From positions 88,752,466-88,816,465 of the forward strand of contig OZ021729.1 in the NCBI GenBank assembly GCA_963978545.1: a stretch of DNA of 64,000 nt, written 5' to 3'. The stretch is from Linyphia triangularis. Taxonomy: Eukaryota > Arthropoda > Arachnida > Araneae > Linyphiidae. Shown here in pieces: positions 56,201 through 64,000 of the stretch (within the stretch, counting starts at the first letter, position 1; each line of letters begins with the position of its first letter). A program made the translations under genes and the position numbers. The notes beneath the pieces were generated by a model that was given only the letters and a program-made list of their open reading frames with translations, was not told the origin of the DNA and ran no database searches.

Positions 56201-57000
56201 TGTTATAATATTGGAATTGGAGATTCTCCTATATAGTAGCTTCAATTTCAACTTCGGGAAAAAAATTTGAAAATTTTTCTTGTTTAACAATAATTCATTG
56301 AATAGTCCCCCATGCGTTTTCAATGGGAAATTTTTATTTTTTTATACATTAACTGGAATTTAAGTAGTAAAATTTCACTTCAATGACGATTTGAATGTGG
56401 AAATCGATTCGAGTGATGATTTCTGTTAACCTAGTTGCAAAAATATATTAAAAATTTAAAAATTTCGAAATGTTAAATTTTCCATACGATTAACATGGGG
56501 AAAATTTAAAATGAAAATTTTAGAAAGTGCACTTTTTGGGACCAATTTTAGACGCACTTCTTATTTAGTGAGTGTTATAAAATTGGAATTGGAGATTCTC
56601 CTATATAATAGCTTCCATTTCCCCATCAGGGAAAGAATTTAAAAATTGTTCTTGTTTAACAATAATTCATTGAATAGTCCCATATGCGTTTTCAATAGGG
56701 GATTTTTTTTGCATTAAATGGATTTTAAAGTAGTAAAATTTCACTTCAATGATGATTTGAATGTGGAAATCGATTCGGGTGATGATTTTTGTTACCCTAG
56801 TTGTAAAAAGATTTTAAAATTTTTAAAATTTCGAAATGTGAAATTTTCCATACGATTAACATGGGGAAAATAAAAAATTAAAATTTTTGCAAAAGAACTA
56901 CTTGGGATAAACTTTAGACACACTTCTTATTTAGTGAGTGTTATAAAATTGGAATTGGAGATTCTCCTATATAATAGCTTCAACTTCACGATCAGGGAAA
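50283..57000 (+). repeat. Higher-order repeat unit, 7552 bp, copy 2 (near-identical part)
   Basis: This matches 42731-49448 at a fixed offset of 7552. Beyond about 57000 the correspondence stays in register but differences accumulate: six G instead of five at 57064, gaacttttaggg at 57261 and agtgatagtt at 57300. Those variants instead match 32548, 32749 and 32788, so the sequence switches donor type there without leaving monomer register. Confidence 0.83.
55573..55748 (-). mobile_element. tRNA-derived SINE in satellite, copy 10 (altered B box)
   Basis: Exactly 7552 bp after copy 9, in the second higher-order unit. Target duplications are at 55559-55572 and 55749-55762. Same altered B box. 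Confidence 0.92.
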
Positions 57001-59603
57001 AAATTTTAAAAATTTTCCTTTTTAACAATAATTCATTGAATAGTCCCCCATGCGTTTTCAATGGGGGGAATATTTTTTGCATTAACTGGATTTTAATTAG
57101 TAAATTTTCACTTCAATGATGATTTGAAAGTGGAAATCGATTCGGGTGATGATTTCTGTTACCTTAGATGCAAAAAGATAGTAAAATTTTGAAAATTTCG
57201 AAATGTGAAATTTTCCATACGATTAACATGGGGAAAATAAAAAATTAAAATTTTTGAAAAAGAACTTTTAGGGATAAACTTTAGACACACTTCTTATTTA
57301 GTGATAGTTATAAAATTGGAATTCGATATTCTCCTATATAATAGCTTCCACTTCACCATCAGGGAAAAAATTAAAAAAAATTTCCATTTTTAACAATAAT
57401 TCATCGAATAGTCCTATATGCGTTTTCAATGGGGACATTTTTTTGTGTGCAATATCTGGATTTTAAGTAGTAAAATTCCCTTTAATGATGATTTGAATGT
57501 ATAAATCGATTCAGGTGATGATATCTGTTACCCTAGATGCAAAAAGATAGTAAAATTTTGAAAATATCGAAATGGGAAATTTTCTATACGATTAACATGG
57601 GGAAAATTAAAATGAAATTTTTTGAAAGTGCACTTTTTGGGACCAATTTTAGACGCACTTCTTATTTAGTGAGTGTTATAAAATTAGAATTGGAGATTCT
57701 CCTATATAATAGCTTCAATTTCAACTTCGGGAAAAAATTTTGAAAATTTTTCTTGTTTAACAATAATTCATTGAATAGTCCCCCATGCGTTTTCAATGGG
57801 ATTTTTTTTTTTTTTTTTATACATTAACTGGAATTTAAGTAGTAAAATTTCACTTCAATGACGATTTGAATGTGGAAATCGATTCGAGTGATGATTTCTG
57901 TTAACCTAGTTGCAAAAAGTTTTAAAAATTTAAAAATTTCGATATGTGAAATTTTCCATCCGATTAACATGGGGAAAATTTAAAATTATATTTTTTGAAA
58001 AAGAACTACTTGGGATAAACTTTAGACACACTTCTTATTTAGTGAGTGTTATAAAATTGGAATTGGAGATTCTCCTATATAATAGCTTCATTTTCGCCGT
58101 CTTGAAAAAATTTTGATAATTTTTTTTGTTTAACAATAATTCATTGAATAGTCCCCCATGCGTTTTCAATGGGGGAATATTTTTTGCATTAACTGGATTT
58201 TAAGTAGTAACATTTCTCTTCAATGATGATTTGAATATGGAAATCGATTCGGGTGATGATTTTTGTTACCCTAGTTGTAAAAAGAATTTAAAATTTTGAA
58301 AATTTCGAAATGTGAAATTTTCCATATGATTAACATGGGGAAAATAAAAAATTAAAATTTTTGCAAAAGAACTACTTGGGATAAACTTTAGACACACTTC
58401 TTATTTAGTGAGTGTTATAAAATTGGAATTGGAGATTTTCCTATATAATAGCTTCAACTTCACGATCAGGGAAAAAATTAAAAAAAATTTCCTTTTTAAC
58501 AATAATTCATTGAATAGTCCCCCATGCGTTTTCAATGGGGGAATATTTTTTGCATTATTTGGATTTTAAGTAGTAAATTTTCACTTCAATGATGATTTGA
58601 ATGTGGAAATCGATTCGGGTGATGATTTCTGTTACCTTAGATGCAAAAAGATAGTAAAATTTTAAAAATTTCGAAATGTGAAATTTTCCATACGATTAAC
58701 ATGGGGAATATAAAAAATTAAAATTTTGGAAAAAGAACTACTTGGGATAAACTTTAGACACACTTCTTATTTAGTGAGTGTTATAAAATTGGAATTGGAG
58801 ATTTTCCTATATAATAGCTTCAACTTCACCATCAGGGAAAAAATTAAAAAAATTTTAATTTTTTAACAATAATTCATTGAATAGTCCCCCATGCGTTTTC
58901 AATGGGAAATTTTTATTTTTTTATACATTAACTGGAATTTAAGTAGTAAAACTTCACTTCAATGACGATTTGAATAAAGAAATCAATTCGGGTGAATATT
59001 TCTTTTAAACTAGTTGCAAAAAGATTGTAAAATTTTAAAAATTTCGAAATGTGAAATTTTCCATACGATTAGCATGCGGAAAAAAAAATGAAATTTTTTG
59101 AAAGTGCACTTTTTGGGACCAACTTTAGACGCACTTCTTATTTAGTGAGTGTTATAAAATTGAAATTTGAGATTATCTTATATAATACCTTCAATTTCGC
59201 TATCGGGAAAAAGTTTTGAAAATTTTATTTTTTTGACAATAATTCATTGAATAGTCCCATATCCGTTTTCAATGGGGAATTATTTTTTTTTTCATTATAT
59301 GGATTTTAAGTAGTAAAATTTCACTTCAATGACGATTTGAAAGTGGAAATCGATTCGAGTGATGATTTCTGTTAACCTAGTTGCAAAAAGATAGTAAAAA
59401 TTTAAAAATTTCGAAATGTTCAATTTTCCATGCGATTAACATGGGGAAAATTTGAAATGAAAATTTTAGAAAGTGCACTTTTTGGGACAATTTTAGACGC
59501 ACTTCTTATTTAGTGAGTGTTATAAAATTGGAATTGGAGATTCTCCTATATAATAGCTTCCATTTCCCTCATCAGGGAAAGAATTTAAAAAAAATTCTTG
59601 TTT

Positions 59604-59622
59604 AACAATAATTCATTGAATT
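59604..59622 (+). other. Satellite-to-flank boundary
   Basis: A new unit starts at 59604 and runs 18 bases, aacaataattcattgaat, then changes at about 59621 to tgctgtagcatttgtag with no further satellite similarity. No mobile-element end or inverted satellite is seen at the joint. Composition changes at once from long A and T runs to mixed sequence. Confidence 0.85.
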
Positions 59623-60808
59623 GCTGTAGCATTTGTAGTTTTTCCTCGGAATGTTGACTGCAGACATATGGACACAGTCTTACATATTGCTAAAAAAAAA
59701 TCAATCCAGGAGAAATAACGACACAGTTTTACAAAATAAAACTGATTTATTCTTCGTTTATAGACTCATAAAACTTCTTTGGCCTTTAACTGCTGTATGC
59801 GATCTGATAGACCGCGAGTCGTTTTTTCGGAATGCTTCCACCTCCTAAAATATTTCATCTTTGACTTTTACATTAATTTTTCTGATACTATGTTTCTTAA
59901 AATTTAAACTGGTGTTCACCAATATGTTTGGCGCAGTATGGACCACTTGCTGCCCTTGCTCCAAAAACATCAAACCACCCAACCGCAGCAGTTAAAGGTT
60001 AAACCAACAGTGAACGCTTTATCAAGATTTAACAAAAGTTCCAGCGCGCACAAACTTCAAACACTGCGACAATTCAGGTACCTCAAAAGTAAACAAGCCC
60101 TGAGCTCTTTTCAGAACCGCTTTTAAAATCCAACTAACTCAAAATACAATTTCCTAGCGGTTTTTATATCGTTGCGTGCAAACTTTCCCAAAATATCCAG
60201 AGCAGACGATTTAGCGATCAGAACCCGCAGTATATTTACGAAATTTCTTGATTAACTTGAGTGTAGCCAACTGTTTCAAGCCTGTATAATTTCTGCCACT
60301 AAATAAATTTAATAAAATGCAACTTTAAAAAGAAGTGTATACTTTATTTACAGTTATATATATTAGAGTTGTGTAACAATGTACACTTTTTATTACACAA
60401 GCATTATTTAGAAGCTAAAATAAGAAGTTGTTTCTCATTAAAAGCCGCAAAGTAGAGCACTTGATAGTTAAGCCGAGTAAATCTATTAAATTACGTGGCG
60501 AACCACCCTTTTGGCAGCATATAAAGGTAATATAAAGCGACAGAATTCGGAAATATGTATGGAATTTTCTGAATTAACAAAGGATATATATGGAAACTTA
60601 TGCTCAAAATCCTCCGACTTGTAATCATAAATGCTTCAGGGAATAGTTATAACCATTGATTTGCCACTGCTGGAACTTGATTATTGACTTGAAACTGAAA
60701 GACTTAAAGCTTTAATAACCGTAGTTTTTTATACTAGCAACTCCCCCCCCCCCCCACAAAAAAAAATAAATTATAAAACATGATGAATTGCATATGAGTA
60801 CGGTGAAG
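59622..60808. other. Flank with no recognised gene
   Basis: I see no gene here. Two short plus-strand frames (59651-59848, 65 codons; 59938-60126, 62 codons) have no recognisable domain and nothing to support translation. A C13 run lies at 60743-60755, followed by an A-rich stretch. Part of 60685-60742 resembles 62645-62710 (gacttgaa, cttaataa, tactaRcaac, run of C), so this stretch includes degenerate repeat sequence. Confidence 0.6.
60743..60755 (+). repeat. Homopolymer run of 13 C
   Basis: Thirteen consecutive C are followed by an A-rich tract. The related position near 62703 has only six C. Length of such a run is easily miscounted in sequencing. Confidence 0.85.
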
Positions 60809-60821
60809 ATCTACCCTATAG

Positions 60822-60970
60822 AGCTTCTAGACCGCGAGGTTGCGGGTTCGAGTCCCGTGTTAGGCATGAGTGTTTATAAATGTATGTTGGCTTGTCTAAT
60901 GATGAATGTTTCGGCGCATTATAGCCCTCATGTTGCTGATGGCGCTAGATAATCTGAATACAACCAACCA
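60822..60970 (+). mobile_element. 5'-truncated copy of the tRNA-derived SINE
   Basis: This copy lies in the opposite orientation to the array copies. It starts at agcttctagaccgcgagg, lacking about the first 31 bases and therefore the A-box region, but keeps the B box GGTTCGAGTCC and runs to the natural end acaaccaacca. Perfect 13-bp direct repeats atctaccctatag flank it at 60809-60821 and 60971-60983. Truncation therefore happened at insertion, as with incomplete reverse transcription, rather than by later deletion. Confidence 0.9.
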
Positions 60971-60983
60971 ATCTACCCTATAG

Positions 60984-62221
60984 TGATGTCAAGTTAAGTT
61001 GGAGTTAAGTATAGTTAGAATGTGTTGGTAACTTATTATTTAAATTGAAAGTATTCAGTTGTGGCTTCATCTGCCTTCAGAACAGAAATCATTTACAAGC
61101 TATCCAGACCATGGGCAACTTCTTAAGTAGCCATAGGATTGGGAAAGTATTCATGACTTCATTTGCTTGTAGAGCAGAAACCGCTTATAAGTTATCTAGG
61201 AATTAATGCTCTTGCCCTAACTCTAGACTTTTCAATGGAAAATACGTGGTCTCTTCTACGGGTCAATTTGTATCAATGCCAACCAAAATCGCGCCGAAAT
61301 CAGCTCTTTTTACTGCGATTCACCCGAAATTTGATCATTGAGAGCTATTGATAAATAAAAACTACAATTTTAACTAAGTCAACATACATTTCCGAATGTT
61401 TAAAATCCATTTAGAGAGGATCTGTGGAATGAATTAGTCGTTTGAAAGTTGATTATTTACAGTTTGATTGCAATACAGTCTTAGATTACCATTGACATCA
61501 ATGCTTTACAACCCTGCTTTTTGCCCACCTGGAATGTTATAGAGCTAGTTTTCAACTCTCTCTCGGTGCTTTGTTGGTAAACAGTACGGATACAGTTAAC
61601 CCAATCCACTTAAACTGACCATCTCCAGTTTATTTCTTCAAAATCTTACTTCAAGAAATGCAGTGGTTTCAACTATTTCTTCGTTCTTCCGTTTGAATCC
61701 TGATCTTGAAGATAACTTCATTTCATAACTTCTAACATCAGGGGATGAAAGTTAAGAGTCCATCGCGGCTAAAAATATAAAAATTTTAATTAGACGACTA
61801 TTTTAATGCATTATGAGACAGCATCTAAAATAATGCAATTTTTTAAAATCCTTTTTACTAACTTCGATTTTGTGTGTACGTATGTTTGTCGATGGCGGGT
61901 GAATATGCGGAGACCTAATTGCCGTCATCCAATCGGGCGGAAACTTGGCAGACGGATTCGATGTCGATGACAATGCATTCTATCAAATTTGGGGCTGTAC
62001 GTGTCCCTAAAATGTCGCTTTTACGGAATATTAATAAACCAAATTTCCGTCATCTAATCACGCTAAAATAACATTTAATTGACCATTGAAGAAACTATTT
62101 TCCTGTTGTCAATTTTTTTTTAATTAATAAATAACAATATTGTTTTAATCCGAATAAATAAATATTTAGATGCGAGTGTATAAATTCACGTTCATTTTAG
62201 CGAATAAAGTTTGAAACGTAG
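60984..62221. other. Flank with degenerate repeats, no recognised gene
   Basis: No supported gene. The 62-codon frame at 61163-61351 overlaps repeat sequence. A roughly 95-bp degenerate repeat lies at 61048-61203. At 61865-62110 there is a block with two related half-sites (cctaattgccgtcatccaatc and ccaaatttccgtcatctaatc) that looks like a fragment of a dispersed repeat, but I cannot name it. Confidence 0.55.
61048..61203 (+). repeat. Degenerate 95-bp repeat, two copies
   Basis: The string gaaagtattca begins copies at 61048 and 61143. Each continues with a cttcat-tg motif, then agcagaaa or aacagaaa, and ends near ttatctagg or ctatccaga. A third relative is at 62732-62830, where the order gggcaac, gaagtattca, catctg, cagaaaccgct, aagcaatccaga is kept. 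Divergence is high. Confidence 0.55.
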
Positions 62222-62235
62222 TTTGCCGCACGCTG

Positions 62236-62572
62236 GTTTGGTTGTTTTCAGATTATCTGGCGTCATCAGCAACACGAGGGCTATAATACGCCGAAACATT
62301 CGTCATTAAGCTTGGCGTCCACTATGGCTGAGCAGAGTGGATTAGAGCCAATTATAAGTCTGTCAACGTCCATTATAGCACGAGCCTCGTACTACAATGG
62401 ACGTTGAAAACTTTGTAATTGGCTCTAATCTAATCCACTCCGCTCTGCTCAGCGATAGTGGACGCCAAGCTTTAGACAAGACAACATACATTTACAAACA
62501 CCCATGCCTGACACGGGACTCGAACTCGCGATCTAGAAGCTAGCACGCTAACCACTATACCGTTTGATCGGC
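62236..62572 (-). mobile_element. tRNA-derived SINE split by a nested palindromic element
   Basis: SINE parts are 62236-62308 and 62475-62572, tRNA head on the minus strand and lying at the right end. Target duplications are tttgccgcacgctg at 62222-62235 and ttttccgcacgctg at 62573-62586, one mismatch, distinct from the array copies. About a dozen bases around the B box are missing (ctcgaactcgcgatctag), so the promoter is damaged. The interruption is the 163-bp element described separately. Confidence 0.88.
62309..62471. mobile_element. 163-bp palindromic (foldback) element nested in the SINE
   Basis: The ends are AGCTTGGCGTCCACTAT and its reverse complement, and the inverted similarity continues inward almost to the centre, where acgag-c-ctcgt closes the palindrome near 62391. 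TTA occurs on both sides (62306-62308 and 62472-62474), while an uninterrupted SINE has one (cgtcattagac). A TTA duplication fits the three-base TWA preference of PIF/Harbinger elements, but the termini alone do not settle the family. No coding capacity. Confidence 0.85.
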
Positions 62573-62586
62573 TTTTCCGCACGCTG

Positions 62587-62821
62587 ATTGTTATAATTTT
62601 GACACTGATCTCTACTACAACTTCTGGATAGCGCATGCTTGCTTACTGACTTGAAGTTGAAGAAGGCTTAATAATCACCATAGAGATCTTTACTAACAAC
62701 TTCCCCCCAAACTAGTTCAAATTTGTTTGTAACTATGGGCAACCTATTTCAAAGCATTATGGGGGAAGTATTCACATGGCATCATCTGTTTGCAGTGCAG
62801 AAACCGCTAATAAGCAATCCA
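62587..62821. other. Degenerate repeat spacer between two SINEs
   Basis: No gene. The left part (62645-62710) resembles 60685-60750 and the right part (62732-62830) resembles 61107-61203, so the spacer is built from the same old repeat material that flanks the truncated SINE at 60822, with different spacing. Confidence 0.5.
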
Positions 62822-62834
62822 GAAGTTGTAGTAG

Positions 62835-63015
62835 TTGGTTGGTTGTTTTCAGATTATCTGGCGCCGTCAGCAACACGAGGGCTATAATGCATCGAAACAT
62901 TCGTCATTAGACAAGCCAACATACATTTACAAACACCCATGCCTTACACGGGACTCGAACCAGCAGCCTCGAGGTCTAGAAGCTAGCACGCTAACCACTA
63001 GACCATTTGGTCGGC
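62835..63015 (-). mobile_element. tRNA-derived SINE, full length
   Basis: This copy is 181 bp, ending on the left in ttggttggttg, one more four-base repeat than the array copies. Perfect 13-bp direct repeats gaagttgtagtag lie at 62822-62834 and 63016-63028. The minus-strand B box reads GGTTCGAGTCC, flanked by gctg rather than gcgg. It has catgccttacacggg where all ten array copies have catgcctacacggg, one base shorter. The 75-codon frame across this region is part of the SINE, not a gene. Confidence 0.92.
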
Positions 63016-63155
63016 GAAGTTGTAGTAGAGATCAGTGGTTTTTGATATCGGGGCAGTGGTAATGAATATAAAAATTGGCAATGCATATAAAGGTTTTTTT
63101 TTTAAAAAGAAAACTTTGTTTTTATGGGTTTTATTATGACACATTTAAGTGCGCT

Positions 63156-63437
63156 GAGGCTACGATACCCTTGAGGTAGAGTACAGGGCTCATGACCGTA
63201 GGCTGTGGGTTCGGTCCTCCGTCCGCCAAACATCGGTGCGTACCTAATGGGGGCTGATGCACATTAAATCGGTCGTGGCCTCAATGTCCTTTCGTTGGTG
63301 TGGTGGGGTTGGAGAGAGTATTGTTGAGAAGACTTCGATCTCGTATTCTTCTAGATGCTCAAAATTATAAGACGTATTTGGCTGTGTTAAGCACTTAAAT
63401 GTGGCAGAAATAGACAGTCGGAAGTTCCAAACAAATA
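63156..63437 (+). mobile_element. Second SINE family with Met-like tRNA head
   Basis: Direct repeats taagtgcgct at 63146-63155 and 63438-63447 bound 282 bp. The left end resembles a tRNA: ggtagagtac in A-box position, an anticodon-loop-like gctCATgac, and tgtgggttcggtcc, a B box lacking one base from the GGTTCGANTCC form. CAT in the loop suggests descent from a methionine tRNA. The body includes gatgcacattaaatcggtcg. The build recalls spider SINEs, from memory only. The damaged B box suggests an inactive copy. Confidence 0.75.
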
Positions 63438-63502
63438 TAAGTGCGCTTCGTCCAATAGATCCTGTAAATTTTGTCGCAGTGAAACGGAAGCTGGCAAGTT
63501 AA

Positions 63503-63683
63503 CTCTTTGCACTCGAAACATTTCGCGGCATCTTTGGTTCGGTTCGTGGTTACGGATTCACTTCATAAAAACTAAACACAGTCATTGACCTTGCATATAA
63601 TTTCCGCATCAAACCTAGTGGTCCCCTCGTGTCGCGGCATTCAATCATGCGGCGCCTGAGAGGCGCCGTTCGAGCGCAAAGGG
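63503..63683. mobile_element. 181-bp TTAA-flanked inverted-repeat element
   Basis: TTAA lies at 63499-63502 and 63684-63687. The termini are CTCTTTGCACTCGAA on the left and CCCTTTGCGCTCGAA when the right end is reverse-complemented, 13 of 15 matching. An internal hairpin ggcgcc-tgaga-ggcgcc is at 63651-63667. CCYTTTGC-type ends next to TTAA fit piggyBac-like short elements. It is GC-richer than its surroundings and has no coding capacity. Confidence 0.85.
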
Positions 63684-63687
63684 TTAA

Positions 63688-63986
63688 TATTACTCAAAGT
63701 TTTTTTTTAAATGTTCAAAGCATTGTGAACACGATGAAGACAAACAGTATAGCATTAATGATACGTTTCAGATGCTTTTGAAATTAAGAATAATATTTGA
63801 GTTTCATGGGCATTTATTTGAAGGGACTAGTATTCTCAAGCAAATAAGTGCTTCTAGCGTGTCCGTACGGAGCATGCGCATGTACGATTGTTTACAGGAA
63901 TTACTTAATGAAAAGTCCAACACATATGGATATTGTAATATATTTCCGAAAGATGTAAAAATTCTCAGATTTCCCCAATGTGCTTG
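63688..63986. other. Flank with no recognised feature
   Basis: A short dyad tgttca-aagcattg-tgaaca occurs near 63712. A 63-codon minus-strand frame at 63804-63995 runs into the SINE fragment and has no support as a gene. Confidence 0.5.
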
Positions 63987-64000
63987 GCCGACCAAACGGT
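63987..64000 (+). mobile_element. Start of another tRNA-derived SINE, cut by the window edge
   Basis: The last 14 bases, gccgaccaaacggt, are exactly the tRNA-head start of the SINE family seen in the array, in plus orientation. The rest lies outside the window, so its completeness and target duplication cannot be judged. Confidence 0.75.

Larger units (their letters stand above)
1..59621 (+). repeat. AT-rich tandem satellite array, 155 monomers of about 368 bp
   Basis: The same block recurs without interruption and always in the same orientation. I set monomer start at the motif aacaataattcattgaatag and counted 155 starts, from 21 to 59235, plus a partial at each end. Usual spacing is 366-370 bp. 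Exceptions are ten monomers enlarged by 190 bp (SINE plus 14-bp target duplication), one enlarged by 728 bp (TTAA element) and one shortened to 255 bp. Blocks conserved in nearly every unit include the region around cgattcgggtgatgattt, ttttgggaccaattttagac, cttatttagtgagtgttat and ctcctatataatagc. The unit length is close to two nucleosome repeats, which would fit a centromeric or pericentromeric satellite, but nothing in the sequence proves location. No CENP-B-box-like motif was noticed. The left end continues beyond the window. Confidence 0.97.
50206..59621 (+). repeat. Satellite block 6, monomers 131-155 and array edge
   Basis: Monomer starts: 50206, 50576, 50942, 51313, 51679, 52046, 52415, 52783, 53150, 53519, 53890, 54257, 54624, 54992, 55362 (SINE), 55920, 56286, 56658, 57024, 57392, 57759, 58132, 58498, 58865, 59235, then 18 bases of a further unit from 59604. 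The last complete unit carries changes not seen elsewhere, such as ttcaattttccatgcgatt near 59420 and a ttgaaatg variant near 59452, as expected at an array edge. Confidence 0.9.

Noticed and set aside
1..59621. CRISPR array, suggested by many regularly spaced repeats
   Set aside because: The units are about 368 bp with no short repeat and unique spacers, and the SINE and transposon context is eukaryotic.
1..59621. Telomeric repeats or a CENP-B box in the array
   Set aside because: I looked for TTAGG/TTAGGG-type runs and for a YTTCGTTGGAARCGGGA-like string and saw neither.
59651..60126. Two short frames just outside the array as exons
   Set aside because: No recognisable domain and no convincing splice or polyadenylation context. 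Length is within chance for this composition.

Overview
This window is non-coding eukaryotic DNA. I found no protein-coding gene that I can support. It is almost certainly from an animal, and arthropod or arachnid is my best guess. The guess rests on tRNA-derived SINEs, TTAA-flanked short inverted-repeat elements and a very AT-rich satellite. One flanking SINE (63156-63437) recalls SINE bodies I associate with spider genomes, which is memory and was not checked.

Positions 1-59621 are one continuous tandem satellite array, open at the left edge of the window and ending abruptly on the right. I count 155 monomers, mostly 366-370 bp, all in the same orientation. They diverge into recognisable classes whose order repeats, so there is higher-order structure: a 4-monomer tandem unit (about 1663 bp, two copies, 28511-31838), a 20-monomer unit (7552 bp, about two copies, 42731-57000), and several older multi-kilobase copies scattered through the array. 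Nearly all copy joins fall at the same phase of the monomer, as expected for in-register unequal exchange. One join (12981-13032) is out of register.

Three kinds of event punctuate the array. First, a 176-bp tRNA-derived SINE sits at the same base of the monomer in ten places with the same 14-bp target duplication. This is one insertion later multiplied by satellite amplification. Second, a single 724-bp TTAA-flanked element with terminal inverted repeats occupies one monomer, and its empty-site twin lies 8.6 kb away. Third, short conversion-like patches and monomer-sized insertions or deletions separate otherwise matching blocks.

Positions 59622-64000 are unique-looking flank with higher GC, crowded with mobile elements. 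It holds three independent insertions of the same SINE family, each with its own target duplication (one 5'-truncated, one split by a 163-bp palindromic element), and the start of a fourth at the window edge. It also holds a second SINE family with a Met-like tRNA head, a 181-bp TTAA-flanked inverted-repeat element, and a degenerate roughly 95-bp repeat. Short open frames occur throughout but show no sign of being genes.
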